Shown here one piece after another: positions 42,071 through 51,527 of a stretch of DNA of 64,000 nt. The stretch comes from Blastochloris tepida (GTDB lineage: Bacteria > Pseudomonadota > Alphaproteobacteria > Rhizobiales > Xanthobacteraceae), in contig NZ_AP018907.1 of NCBI RefSeq assembly GCF_003966715.1, forward strand, positions 670,001 to 734,000. The letters run 5' to 3'. How positions within the stretch are numbered: the stretch's first letter is position 1; the number at the start of each line of letters is the position of its first letter. The notes under the pieces were generated by a model. That model saw nothing but the letters and a program-made list of their open reading frames with translations, did not search any database and was not told where the DNA came from. A program made the position numbers and the translations under genes.

Positions 42071-44008
42071 ATGGCTCTCGTGAAGAAGAACGCGCTCGCG
42101 GCGTCGGGTGCTCCCAAGGGGCTTGCGCGCGGCAGCGAAGAGGTCGCGCTGAGCAAGCTCGGCCGCCTGGCCGATGAAAACCGCCAGAAGGCGCGCACTC
42201 ACGCCAAGCAGCAGAAGGCGGCCGAGCGCGTCGCCACCGCCACCGCCCAGCTTGCCAGCGGCATCACGGAGGCGTCCTCCGCAGCCGAGGAGCTGCGCAA
42301 GGCGATGGAGCAGATCGCGACCGGGGCCGAACAGGCGGCCAGCGCCTCGGAGCAGTCGCAGCGCGCGGTGACTGCGATCGCCGGCAAGAACCGCGATGCC
42401 CTGGCGGCGGCAGAGACCTCGCGTAACAAGGTTGCCGGTTTGCAGACGCTGGTCGGCAACGTTTCCAACCAGATCGTCACCTCGGTGGCCTCGATCAACA
42501 CCGCGGCCGAACGGCAGGCCAGTTCCGTCAAGTTCATCGTCGAGCTGGAGCGGCAGGCGGCGTCGATCGGCGACATCGTCCGCGCCGTCGCCCGCATCGC
42601 CGACCAGACCAACCTGTTGGCGCTCAATGCCGCCATCGAGGCGGCGCGCGCCGGTCAGCACGGCAAGGGCTTCGCGGTGGTGGCCGACGAGGTGCGCACG
42701 CTGGCCGAGACGAGCGAGAAGAGCGCGCGCGAGATCCAGGAACTCATCGGCAAGATCCAGGGCGACGTGAAGGTGATCGCCGAAGGCATCAACCGCTCGG
42801 CCGAGGCGGCGCGCGCCGAGGTCGAAAAGGGCAATCTGGTCACCGAGCAGCTCAAGACGGTTGCCGCCGACATGGGCGAGGTGCTGGCCGGCGCCGACAT
42901 CATCGCCCGCGCCGCGGTCGAATCCGAGCAGGCGTCGATCGAGGCGCAGAAGGGCTCCGAGGCCATCGCATCCGCTGCCGAGGAGCAGTCGGCGGCGTGC
43001 GAGGAAGCGCTGAAGACGCTGGAGCAGCAGACCACGGCGCTGACCCAGAGCGAGCAGGCGGCGAACGAACTCAGCGCGCTCGCCGACGAACTGAAGAACT
43101 CCACCGACATCGGCCGTTCCGCCGAGGATGTCGCCGCCGCGGCCGAGGAGCTGTCGTCGGCGGTCGAGGAGATCAACCGCGCCGCGGCCCAGATCATGAC
43201 CGCGCTGGAGCAGATCAACCGCGGCTCGCAGCAGCAGTCGTCGGCCGCCCAGCAGTCGGCCGCCGCGGTGACCCAGATCGAGAAGGGCGCGCAGGCGTCG
43301 ATGGAGCGCGCCAAGATCGGATTGGAAAAGGGCGAGGCGATCAGCTCTCTGCTGCGGGAGAACCGCCGCAGCGTCGATGAGCTGATCGAGGGCGTCAGCG
43401 CGTCTCTTGAGCAGACCAACAAGAACCGCGAGCAGATGAATGGGCTCGAGCAGGTGAGCCGCAAGATCGACAAGATCGTCGATGCCATCACCACCGTCGC
43501 CATCCAGACCAACATGCTCGCGGTCAACGGCTCGATCGAAGCGGCGCGTGCCGGCGAATTCGGCAAGGGCTTCATGGTGGTGTCCACCGACATCCGGAAT
43601 CTCGCTCGCGATTCGTCGGAGAATGCCGAGCGCATCAAGGATCTGGTCAAGGCGATCCAGGACCAGATCGTGGTGGTGCGCCGCGACCTCGACGAGATCT
43701 CGGCGGCGGCGATGTCCGAGGTGGAGAAGAACAAGGCGATCTCCGCCAACATGGCGACGGTGGCCGCCGACATGGTGGTGGTGCTCACCGGAAGCCGCGA
43801 CGTCATGGTCAGCTCCGAGGAGATCCTGAAGAACCTCACCGAGGCGAAGGCGGGCGTCGATATGATTGCCGCTGCCGCCCAGCAGGCGGCCACCGCGTCC
43901 GGCGAGGCCCAGCAGGCCGCCAAGGAGCAGGCCAAGGGTGCGGAGGAACTCGCCGCCGCGATCGAGGAGATCGCCTCGCTCGCCGACGAGCTGCAGAACC
44001 GCGACTGA
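42071..44008 (+). CDS. Soluble methyl-accepting chemotaxis-like receptor with two signalling tips
   Basis: This 645-residue protein is almost wholly coiled coil, with no membrane helix and no recognisable sensor domain. It contains two copies of the kinase-contact hairpin tip. The first is [19 protein letters not shown] then [16 protein letters not shown] (about 175-215). The second is [18 protein letters not shown] then [15 protein letters not shown] (about 475-515). Ordinary receptors have one. The start ATG 42071 follows GGAG. It opens the chemosensory operon and would form cytoplasmic receptor arrays; the ParA-type gene downstream may position them. Confidence 0.85.
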   Translation: MALVKKNALAASGAPKGLARGSEEVALSKLGRLADENRQKARTHAKQQKAAERVATATAQLASGITEASSAAEELRKAMEQIATGAEQAASASEQSQRAVTAIAGKNRDALAAAETSRNKVAGLQTLVGNVSNQIVTSVASINTAAERQASSVKFIVELERQAASIGDIVRAVARIADQTNLLALNAAIEAARAGQHGKGFAVVADEVRTLAETSEKSAREIQELIGKIQGDVKVIAEGINRSAEAARAEVEKGNLVTEQLKTVAADMGEVLAGADIIARAAVESEQASIEAQKGSEAIASAAEEQSAACEEALKTLEQQTTALTQSEQAANELSALADELKNSTDIGRSAEDVAAAAEELSSAVEEINRAAAQIMTALEQINRGSQQQSSAAQQSAAAVTQIEKGAQASMERAKIGLEKGEAISSLLRENRRSVDELIEGVSASLEQTNKNREQMNGLEQVSRKIDKIVDAITTVAIQTNMLAVNGSIEAARAGEFGKGFMVVSTDIRNLARDSSENAERIKDLVKAIQDQIVVVRRDLDEISAAAMSEVEKNKAISANMATVAADMVVVLTGSRDVMVSSEEILKNLTEAKAGVDMIAAAAQQAATASGEAQQAAKEQAKGAEELAAAIEEIASLADELQNRD

Positions 44009-44042
44009 GCGCATGCCTCGCAACCCTTGAAGGAGTGCGGTC

Positions 44043-45593
44043 ATGTCCGCCGTATCGAATGTCGTCGAACCGGACGTGGAGGACGAATCCTCCGGGACCG
44101 TCCGCCAGTTCGTGACCTTCCACGTCGACCGCGAGACCTATGCGGTGCCGCTGGCCGAGGTGCAGGAGATCATCAGGCTTCCCGAGATGGTGGAGGTGCC
44201 GCTGGCGCCGCGCAGCCTCGCGGGGCTTGCAAATCTGCGCGGCAACGTGCTGCCGGTCTCAAGCCTGCGGCGGGTGTTCAACCTGCCCGACGCCGAGCAC
44301 GATGACGCCACCCGCGTCGTGGTGATCAATCAGGGCACGCCGGTCGGCTTCGTCGTCGACCGGATGGCGAGCGTGGTCACCAGCGAGCTGCAGGAGATCG
44401 AGAGCACCGACACCATGCATGGCACGGTCGCGACCGATCTCGTCTCCGGCATGATCAAGCGCGAGAACGCCATGATCATGATCCTGGAGCCGGGCCGGCT
44501 GATGCGCCAGGGCAGCGCACGCGCGGCACGCAAGGACGCCGCGGCCGATCTCCATGGCGAGCGGCTGACGGCGGAACGCAACCGCGCGGGCGACGCGAGC
44601 ACGGATGAAATCCAGCTCGTCTCGTTCGGACTCGCCGGGCAGGAATATGCTTTGCCCATCGAGCACGTGCAGGAGATCGTCCAGGTTCCGGACGTGATCA
44701 GCGCGGTGCCCAATTGCGACGAGAGCGTGCTCGGGGTGATGACCCTGAGAAACCGCCTGCTGCCGCTGGTGAGCCTGCGACGGCTGTTCGGCCTGCCGAT
44801 GAGCGAGCTCTCCGAGCAGTGTCGCATCGTCGTCGTGTCGTTGTCCAAGCACGACGACGCGCTGGCGGTCGGCATCGTCACCGACACGGTGAAGGAGGTG
44901 CTGCGGGTCCAGCGCAGCATCGTCGATCCGCTGCCCGAGCTCCTGGCAAGTGGCGGCTCGCTGCGCGAGGTGGAGATGGTCTGCCGGATCGACGACGGCC
45001 GGCGGCTGGTGGCCATCCTGTCGGCGGAGCGGCTGTTCACCAATGCCACCATCCAGGATGCGTTCAGAAGTACCGAAGTCCGCGACCAGGGGGAGGCGAT
45101 GGCCAGGACGGGTGACGATCTCCAGACGACCGCCGAGGAGGAAGACCAGTTCGTGGTGTTCCGCCTTGCCGATGAGGAGTACGGCGTGCCGATCGATGCC
45201 GTGCAGGAGATCGTGCGCGTGCCCGATCAGCTCACCCACGTGCCGAAGTCGGCGGCCTTCATCGAGGGCATGGTGAACCTGCGCGGCACGGTGCTGCCGG
45301 TGATCGACCAGCGCAAACGCTTCGGCCTGCCGGCGATCGAGCGCAGCGACCGCCAGCGCATCATGGTGTTCACCATCGGCGGCGTTCGCACCGGCTTCAT
45401 CGTCGATCAGGTGTCCGAGGTGCTGCGCATTCCGCGCTCGGCGATCGCGCCGGCGCCGGACATCGCCAGCGACGACTCCGGCGCCATCACCCATGTCGCC
45501 AACCTGCCGGCAGCCAAGCGCATGATCCTTATGCTCGATGTCGCCAGGCTCCTGGCGACCGACGAGATGGACGCCGTGCAGGACGCCGCCTGA
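44043..45593 (+). CDS. Triple CheW-domain scaffold protein
   Basis: This 516-residue protein is made of three CheW-like domains: about 18-155 (FVTFHVDRETYAVPLAEVQEI), about 190-335 (LVSFGLAGQEYALPIEHVQEI) and about 362-505 (FVVFRLADEEYGVPIDAVQEI). Each carries the loop type seen in NLRGxVLPV/NRLLPLVSL. CheW domains link receptors to CheA, so three in one chain could bridge several receptor and kinase units and suit the double-tip receptor gene 34 bases upstream. It is soluble and cytoplasmic. Confidence 0.9.
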   Translation: MSAVSNVVEPDVEDESSGTVRQFVTFHVDRETYAVPLAEVQEIIRLPEMVEVPLAPRSLAGLANLRGNVLPVSSLRRVFNLPDAEHDDATRVVVINQGTPVGFVVDRMASVVTSELQEIESTDTMHGTVATDLVSGMIKRENAMIMILEPGRLMRQGSARAARKDAAADLHGERLTAERNRAGDASTDEIQLVSFGLAGQEYALPIEHVQEIVQVPDVISAVPNCDESVLGVMTLRNRLLPLVSLRRLFGLPMSELSEQCRIVVVSLSKHDDALAVGIVTDTVKEVLRVQRSIVDPLPELLASGGSLREVEMVCRIDDGRRLVAILSAERLFTNATIQDAFRSTEVRDQGEAMARTGDDLQTTAEEEDQFVVFRLADEEYGVPIDAVQEIVRVPDQLTHVPKSAAFIEGMVNLRGTVLPVIDQRKRFGLPAIERSDRQRIMVFTIGGVRTGFIVDQVSEVLRIPRSAIAPAPDIASDDSGAITHVANLPAAKRMILMLDVARLLATDEMDAVQDAA

Positions 45594-45711
45594 TCCGGCG
45601 GCCGGCGGATGCGTCATTCCCGGCGCCGGTCTGGCGGCGGGCGTGGGGCATCGGCCGGCACCGGCGCGCGGCGCAGGGCACGGCATTGCAGCAGACCCAT
45701 CGGAGGCAATC

Positions 45712-46767
45712 TTGGTCAAGCTTCTGATCGTCGACGACTCGGCCCTGATGCGAAAATTCGTCAGGGCCGTGTTCGAGGAACGCGGTGGATTCGAGGTGCG
45801 CACCGCCCGCAACGGCAAGGATGCGCTGGAGCAGATCCCGGCGTTCGACCCCGACGTGATCACGCTCGATGTCAACATGCCGGAAATGGACGGGCTGACC
45901 TGCCTGTCCGAAATCATGGCCACCAACCCGAAGCCGGTGGTGATGCTGTCGTCGATCACCACCGAAGGGGCCGTGGCGACGCTTGAGGCGCTTCAGCTCG
46001 GCGCGGTCGACTGGATCGCCAAGCCCGGTGGAACGGTGTCGCTCAATATCGACGAGATTGCCGACGAGATCCGCGCCAAGGTGCGGGCGGCGGCACGGGC
46101 GCGCCCGCGCCGCGCAGTGGGGCTGGCGAGCCGGGTGCGGCGGGCCGCTGCCGAAACCCGCCGGCGGCCGGTGCTGCGCACCAAGCTTGGCGCGGTCGGC
46201 GGCGTGGTGGTCGTCGGGGTCTCCACCGGCGGTCCGCGCACGCTGGAGGACATTCTGCCGGCGCTGCCGGCCGATCTGCCGTGGCCGGTGGTGATCGCGC
46301 AGCATATGCCGATGGCCTTCACCGGCCCGTTCGCGGCCCGCCTCAACCGGCTGTGCCAGCTTGAGGTGGTCGAGGTCTCCGAGCCGACGCCGCTGACGAG
46401 CGGGCGAATCTATATCGGCCGCGGCGACATGGATGTGGTGGTCGAGAGCCGCCTGGGGCGCAAACTCGTCAATGCGGTCGCGAGCGATCCGAATTGGCTG
46501 TGGCATCCCAGTGTCGATCGCCTCGTGCGCTCGGCGATGAAGGCGTTCGAGGCCCCGAGCGTCATTGGCGTCGAGCTGACGGGCATGGGCAATGATGGGG
46601 CGGAGGCGATGCGCGATCTCAAGGCGCATGGCGGCCGCACCATCGCCGAGTCGGAAACCTCGGCGATCGTGTTCGGCATGCCGGGCGAGCTGGTGCGGCT
46701 TGGTGGGGCAACCACCGTGCTGCCGGCGGGTCGCATTCCGGCGCAGATCGTTTCCTGGCTGGCGTGA
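45712..46767 (+). CDS. cheB: Chemotaxis protein-glutamate methylesterase CheB
   Basis: This 351-residue response regulator/methylesterase has a receiver domain at 1-120 with phospho-acceptor Asp in TLDVNMPEMDG and Lys in IAKPGG. The C-terminal esterase (about 160-351) has Ser in GVSTGGPRT, His in IAQHMP and Asp in GMGNDGAEAM. The start is TTG 45712 behind GGAGG, since no ATG fits the receiver N-terminus VKLLIVDDSALMR. It demethylates receptor glutamates when phosphorylated by CheA. It follows the triple-CheW gene by 118 bases. Confidence 0.93.
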   Translation: MVKLLIVDDSALMRKFVRAVFEERGGFEVRTARNGKDALEQIPAFDPDVITLDVNMPEMDGLTCLSEIMATNPKPVVMLSSITTEGAVATLEALQLGAVDWIAKPGGTVSLNIDEIADEIRAKVRAAARARPRRAVGLASRVRRAAAETRRRPVLRTKLGAVGGVVVVGVSTGGPRTLEDILPALPADLPWPVVIAQHMPMAFTGPFAARLNRLCQLEVVEVSEPTPLTSGRIYIGRGDMDVVVESRLGRKLVNAVASDPNWLWHPSVDRLVRSAMKAFEAPSVIGVELTGMGNDGAEAMRDLKAHGGRTIAESETSAIVFGMPGELVRLGGATTVLPAGRIPAQIVSWLA

Positions 46768-46774
46768 GGGTCGG

Positions 46775-47380
46775 ATGGCACTGATCAGGCAAACTCTGGC
46801 AGACACTGAGGCAGCCGCAGCGGAGCCCGATCTGCTGATGGGCGACCTCGACGCCGCCGATCCGGCGGTACGACGCAAGGCTGTGCGCCTGCTCGGCGGG
46901 CGGCGCGAGTCGGGTGGCGCGCTTGCGGCGCGGCTTCGGAAGGAGCGGGAGCCGAGCGTCGTCGAGGCGCTGCTCACCGCGCTCGGCCGCACCGGCGGAC
47001 GCGAGGCGGTGGCGGCGCTGCTCGATCTCCTGCGCGACGAGGATGCCTCGCGCCGCAACGGTGCCGTCGAGACGCTGCAGGAAATGAACCCGGACGACGT
47101 GTTGGATGCGGTCGCCGGGCTTCTCGACGATGCCGACAGCGATGTGCGCATCTTCGCGCTCGGCGTGCTGCACCGGCTGCGCCACGCCGCGACGGCGGAA
47201 CTGGCGCGGCAGGTCATCGCCGGCGATCCGCACGTCAATGTCTGTGCGGCTGCCGTCGAGGTGCTGGCCGAGATCGGCACGCCGGACATGGTGGCGGATC
47301 TCGCGGCACTTGCCGCTCGTTTCAAATCGGAGCCGTTCATGGCCTTCGCCGTGACCGCAGCGATCCGGCGGATCGCATAG
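46775..47380 (+). CDS. HEAT-repeat protein of the chemosensory cluster
   Basis: This 201-residue all-helical protein has about five HEAT-like repeats, with recurring patterns such as AVRRKAVRLLGGR, EPSVVEALLTALGR, ASRRNGAVETLQEM, DSDVRIFALGVLHRL and HVNVCAAAVEVLAEIG. HEAT repeats are binding scaffolds. Inclusion between cheB and cheR (7 and 9 bases away) indicates a partner role in this particular chemosensory system. It is not a standard Che protein. Confidence 0.8.
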   Translation: MALIRQTLADTEAAAAEPDLLMGDLDAADPAVRRKAVRLLGGRRESGGALAARLRKEREPSVVEALLTALGRTGGREAVAALLDLLRDEDASRRNGAVETLQEMNPDDVLDAVAGLLDDADSDVRIFALGVLHRLRHAATAELARQVIAGDPHVNVCAAAVEVLAEIGTPDMVADLAALAARFKSEPFMAFAVTAAIRRIA

Positions 47381-47389
47381 GGACAGCGG

Positions 47390-48247
47390 ATGATTCAGCC
47401 GGCAATGCGCAGGGCGGAGCCCGTCATTTCGGAGGAGGATTTCGCGCGGTTCCGCGAGTTCTTCTACCGCAAGACGGGGATCATGTTTGCCGACAACAAG
47501 CGCTACTTCGTGGACAAGCGGCTGCGTGAGCGCATGGCGGCGTGCAATCTGCCGGCCTTCCGGGACTATTTCAATCTCGCACGCTTCCAGGCCAATGGCG
47601 CCGAGCTGCAGCACCTCGTCAATGCGATGACGGTCAACGAGACCTATTTCTATCGCGAGGAGTACCAGTTCCGCTGCCTGGTCGAGTCGATCCTGCCGGA
47701 GGTGACGCGAGGGCGCCGGCACGGCGAGACGGTGCGGATCTGGACGATTCCGTGCTCGACCGGGGAGGAGGCCTATTCGATCGCCTTCTATCTGCTCGAC
47801 CATTGGCCGCGGGTCGATGATTTCTCGATCGAGATCATCGCCTCCGACATCGACACGCAGGTGCTCGAACAGGCCAAGCGCGGGGTCTATGGCGAGCGGG
47901 CGCTGCAGTATCTGCCGAAGGCGACCATCGCGCGCTACATGAATCGGGTGGGCGAGGGCGTATTTCAGGTCGTTCCGGAAATCCGCAACTCGATCATGTT
48001 CGTCCAGGCCAACCTTTCGGATGCGCTGTCGACATCGCGCTTTCGCGGCTTCGACGTCGTGTTCTGCCGCAACCTCCTGATCTATTTCGACGACATCTCG
48101 CGGCGCGAGGCTGCCGAGACGATCTTCGAGGCGCTGGACCCCGGCGGGTTCGTCTGCCTCGGCCATTCGGAATCGATGAGCCGGGTATCGTCGCTGTTCA
48201 GCGTGCGGAAGTTTCCCGCCGCCATCGTCTACCAGAAGCCGGAATGA
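47390..48247 (+). CDS. cheR: Chemotaxis protein methyltransferase CheR
   Basis: This 285-residue SAM-dependent enzyme methylates receptor glutamates. The N-terminal helical domain (FARFREFFYRKTGIMF) leads to the substrate-contact segment VNETYFYREEYQF (about 84-96). The SAM-binding loop is [14 protein letters not shown] (about 121-134), followed by ASDIDTQVLEQA and [10 protein letters not shown]. It acts against CheB on the receptors of this cluster. Confidence 0.94.
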   Translation: MIQPAMRRAEPVISEEDFARFREFFYRKTGIMFADNKRYFVDKRLRERMAACNLPAFRDYFNLARFQANGAELQHLVNAMTVNETYFYREEYQFRCLVESILPEVTRGRRHGETVRIWTIPCSTGEEAYSIAFYLLDHWPRVDDFSIEIIASDIDTQVLEQAKRGVYGERALQYLPKATIARYMNRVGEGVFQVVPEIRNSIMFVQANLSDALSTSRFRGFDVVFCRNLLIYFDDISRREAAETIFEALDPGGFVCLGHSESMSRVSSLFSVRKFPAAIVYQKPE

Positions 48248-48254
48248 GTCTGCC

Positions 48255-48656
48255 ATGCCGCATGATCCGAAGCCGCATGTTCTCATCATCGACGACGCGA
48301 TCACGGTGCGAATGTTCTATCGCGACGTGCTGGAGGCGTCGGGATTTGCCGTCGACGAAGCGTTCAACGGCTTCGAGGCGCTGGAGAGGATGGCGGAGGC
48401 CAGCTACGACCTGGTGGTCGTCGACGTCAACATGCCGCGGATGGACGGCTATACGTTCCTCGGGCGGCTGCGCAGCCAGGCCGAGGGCGCCGGCATTCCG
48501 GCGATCATGATCTCGACCGAGGCCGAGGACATCGACCGGCAGCGCGCCTTTGCCGCCGGCGCCAATCTCTATCTTGTGAAACCGGTGACGCCCGATTGCC
48601 TCGCCCACCACGCGCGGCTGATGGCGGGCCAGCCAATGGTCGGGGGCCGCGCATGA
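48255..48656 (+). CDS. cheY: CheY-like single-domain response regulator
   Basis: This 133-residue receiver domain has phosphorylation Asp in VVVDVNMPRMDG (about 56), acidic pair in LIIDDAITV, Ser/Thr in IMISTEAE and Lys in LVKPVTP. It lies seven bases after cheR and overlaps cheA by four bases (ATGA), so it is probably the primary output or phosphate sink of the CheA encoded next. No output domain is present. Confidence 0.93.
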   Translation: MPHDPKPHVLIIDDAITVRMFYRDVLEASGFAVDEAFNGFEALERMAEASYDLVVVDVNMPRMDGYTFLGRLRSQAEGAGIPAIMISTEAEDIDRQRAFAAGANLYLVKPVTPDCLAHHARLMAGQPMVGGRA

Positions 48657-51265
48657 ACGCACTGCTTGCCCAATTCATTCCTGAGGCGCGCGAGCTGATC
48701 GAGACGGCGGGCGCGGGGCTGCTCGAGCTGGAGCGGCATCCGGACCAGACGAGCCTGATCAATGACGTGTTCCGGGCGGTGCACACGCTCAAGGGCTCGT
48801 CGGGTCTGTTCGACGTCAGGCCGCTGACCAGCCTCGTCCACGCCGCCGAGGATCTGCTGGGCGACGTGCGCGCCGACAAGCTGGCGCTCAGCGCCGACAT
48901 TGTCGACGAGTTGCTGGAAAGCCTCGACGTGCTCGGCGGGTTGATCGATACGCTGGAGGCCAACGAGGCGCTGGCGCCGGATGCCGATGGGCTGACCTCG
49001 GGGCGTATCGCGGCGCTGCGGGCGATGCGCGAGGCGCAGGCCGGGGCGCGGCCGGCAACCGCTGCCGGGGGACCCGCCGCCGCGCCGGTGGCTCAGAGTC
49101 GCGAGCCGGCGCCGGCCTGGCTTGCGGCGCTGCCGGAAGCCATGCGCGCGCGCGTCTATGCCGATACGGCAGCGTCGGGCGCGCCGCTGACGGCGTGGCG
49201 GTTCGAGCCGGAGGAGGACTGCTTCTTCCGCGGTGACGATCCGCTGGCGCTGGCCGCTTCCGCGCCGGGGCTGGTTGCGCTTGAGGCCGAGGACTGCGCG
49301 CCGGTGCCGGCGCTCGACGATCTCGATCCGTTCTCGTGCTGGCTGCGCTTCCACGTTCTCTGTCGTGCCGGGCTCGACGAGATCCATGAGCACACCCGCT
49401 ACGTCTATGACCGCGTGCAGGTTTGCTCTATCCACCCCGATGATCTGGTGGTGCCGGTCGGGCAGGCCGCGGGTGGCGAGGTGTGCGCCGATTTCGTCGA
49501 GGCGGCGGAGGCGGCGCTCGCCATCGGCAATGCGTCGGGCCTCGTTGCGGCGGTCGCGGCGCTCGAGAACATCCTGGCGCCGGCAAGCTTCGAAGCCTCG
49601 GCGCTGCGCTGGCTGCGGCGCGTGCTCGACGTGCGAGGGATGGCGGCGCAGCCGCTGCTCGCCCGGCTGGCGCGCGCGGTGGGCGAGGGGCGCATGCCGG
49701 AGGCCGAGGATGACGCCAGGACGGACAACGCCGCGCCGGACAGTGCCCGCAGCCTTGCCGTCGATCTGCTGGCGGTCCAGGTCGCCATTCTCGCCACCGC
49801 GACCAGCGGCGATATCGCGGCCGGCCGGCTCGAAGCGGTGGCCACCACCGTACGCAACGCGCTTTCCGCCATCGGTGCGGCGGACCGCATTCCCGGTCTC
49901 GATGCCGCGCTGGGGACGGCGCGGACGCAGCAGCATCACCAGCCGCTGGCGGCGTTCATCGGTGTGCTGCTGAGCGATCTCGCACCGGCGGCCGGCGCGC
50001 AGAAGGCGGCGGCGCCGCCGGCGGGCGAGGCAGGCGCGGCACCTGCCGAGGCGCGCCGCGCCGAAGAGCATCGTGACGACGGCAAGTCGGGCGCGACGCG
50101 CGTGCTGCGCGTCGACCAGGGCAAGATCGACACGCTGATGAATCTGGTGGCGGAACTGGTGGTGGCCAAGAACGGCCTGCCGTATCTCGCCAAGCGTGCC
50201 GAGGATGTGTTCGGATCGCGCCAGATGTCGCGCGAGATCAAGGATCAGTTCGCCATCATCGACCGCATCGCCCAGGGGTTGCAGGTCGGCGTCATGTCGG
50301 TGCGCATGATGCCTGTGAGCCAGCTCTTCCAGCGCTTTCCGCGGCTGGTGCGCGACACGGCGCGCAAGCTCGACAAGGCGATCGAACTCGAGATCGAGGG
50401 CGAGTCGACCGAGGCCGACAAGAATGTGCTGGAAAGCCTCGCCGACCCGCTGATCCACATCGTCCGCAACAGCGTCGATCACGGCATCGAGATGCCCGAG
50501 GCGCGCCGCGCCGCCGGCAAGGCCGAGCACGGCACCATTCGCCTGGCGGCGCGCCAGGAGAACGACAATGTGGTGATCGAGGTCGTCGACGACGGCAAGG
50601 GCATCGATCCCGAGGCGGTCAAGGCGAAGGCGCTCAGGACCGGCCTGATCGATTCCGAGCAGGCCGCGCAGATGTCGGATACCGAGGCGGTCAATCTGGT
50701 GTTCGCAGCCGGCTTCTCCACCCGCGATCAGGTGTCGGACCTGTCGGGCCGCAGTGTCGGCATGGACGTGGTGCGGACGGCCGTGCAGCGGGCGGGCGGC
50801 GAGGTGTGGCTGTCGAGCCGCGTCGGCATCGGCACCACCATCACCCTGCGCCTGCCGCTGACCATGGCGGTGACGCGGGTCGTCACCGTGCTGTGCGGCG
50901 ACCATGTGTTCGGCATTCCGATGGATGCGGTCGCGGAAACCGTGAAGGTGGCGCGCCGGCACATCCACACCATCAAGGATCGCGAAGCCTTCGTGCTGCG
51001 CAACGCCGTGGTGCCGCTGGTGCGGCTCGCGGGCGTGCTGGACCTGCCGTCCGCCGAGGCCGATGCCGATGGCGAGGAGGCGGTGATGGTGGTGCAGGCC
51101 GGCCGGCGGCGGGTTGGCGTCATCGTCGACGGCTTTCGCGAACGGCTGGAGGTGATCGTTCGGCCGCTCGACGCCGTGCTGGCCGCGACGCGCGTGTTCT
51201 CCGGCACCGCGCTGCTCGGCGACGGACGTGTGCTGCTGGTGCTCGATCCTGCGGAGATCATGTGA
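48653..51265 (+). CDS. cheA: Chemotaxis histidine kinase CheA
   Basis: This 870-residue kinase has an N-terminal Hpt domain with phospho-His 44 in AVHTLKGSS. A divergent central region (about 150-280; FEPEEDCFFRGDDPLALAAS) may serve as the regulator-binding part. The dimerisation helices (DQGKIDTLMNLVAELVV, about 483) are followed by the HATPase core (HIVRNSVDHGIE, EVVDDGKGID, GRSVGMDVV) and a CheW-like C-domain (about 735-870). No receiver is fused. ATG 48653 overlaps the cheY stop. The central region is unlike the usual P2, suggesting specific partners here. Confidence 0.94.
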   Translation: MNALLAQFIPEARELIETAGAGLLELERHPDQTSLINDVFRAVHTLKGSSGLFDVRPLTSLVHAAEDLLGDVRADKLALSADIVDELLESLDVLGGLIDTLEANEALAPDADGLTSGRIAALRAMREAQAGARPATAAGGPAAAPVAQSREPAPAWLAALPEAMRARVYADTAASGAPLTAWRFEPEEDCFFRGDDPLALAASAPGLVALEAEDCAPVPALDDLDPFSCWLRFHVLCRAGLDEIHEHTRYVYDRVQVCSIHPDDLVVPVGQAAGGEVCADFVEAAEAALAIGNASGLVAAVAALENILAPASFEASALRWLRRVLDVRGMAAQPLLARLARAVGEGRMPEAEDDARTDNAAPDSARSLAVDLLAVQVAILATATSGDIAAGRLEAVATTVRNALSAIGAADRIPGLDAALGTARTQQHHQPLAAFIGVLLSDLAPAAGAQKAAAPPAGEAGAAPAEARRAEEHRDDGKSGATRVLRVDQGKIDTLMNLVAELVVAKNGLPYLAKRAEDVFGSRQMSREIKDQFAIIDRIAQGLQVGVMSVRMMPVSQLFQRFPRLVRDTARKLDKAIELEIEGESTEADKNVLESLADPLIHIVRNSVDHGIEMPEARRAAGKAEHGTIRLAARQENDNVVIEVVDDGKGIDPEAVKAKALRTGLIDSEQAAQMSDTEAVNLVFAAGFSTRDQVSDLSGRSVGMDVVRTAVQRAGGEVWLSSRVGIGTTITLRLPLTMAVTRVVTVLCGDHVFGIPMDAVAETVKVARRHIHTIKDREAFVLRNAVVPLVRLAGVLDLPSAEADADGEEAVMVVQAGRRRVGVIVDGFRERLEVIVRPLDAVLAATRVFSGTALLGDGRVLLVLDPAEIM

Positions 51266-51507
51266 TGCCGATTGCATATGAAGGCGATGTCGCCGCCATT
51301 GTCGGGGCCGCCACCATCGAAGAGGCCGAGGGGCTGCTGGCATTCCTGCGATCGGCGCAGGATCCGGTGGTGGATGTGACGAATGCGCTTCGCGTCCACA
51401 CCGCGATCGCGCAGATTCTGCGGGCGTCGCACGCGACGTTTCGCGGCGCGGCGCAGGACGTGGGCTTGGCGGCCTGCCTCGACCGCGATCCGAAGCACGC
51501 AGCCTGA
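51265..51507 (+). CDS. 80-residue STAS-like accessory protein between cheA and parA
   Basis: This short protein begins MPIAYEGDVAAIVGAATIEE. Its centre, DPVVDVTNALRVHTAIAQIL, resembles the strand-helix core of STAS domains (as in anti-sigma antagonists), though it is shorter than normal. Its ATG overlaps the cheA stop by one base (TGATG), so it is translated with the kinase. Function is unknown; a small adaptor between CheA and the ParA-like protein is a guess. Confidence 0.6.
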   Translation: MPIAYEGDVAAIVGAATIEEAEGLLAFLRSAQDPVVDVTNALRVHTAIAQILRASHATFRGAAQDVGLAACLDRDPKHAA

Positions 51508-51527
51508 GGACGCATCGAGGACGCAAC

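Noticed and set aside
42044-44044. Leftward 666-codon frame opposite the soluble receptor
   Set aside because: Antisense shadow of a coiled-coil gene, dominated by Leu/Arg/Gly repeats.
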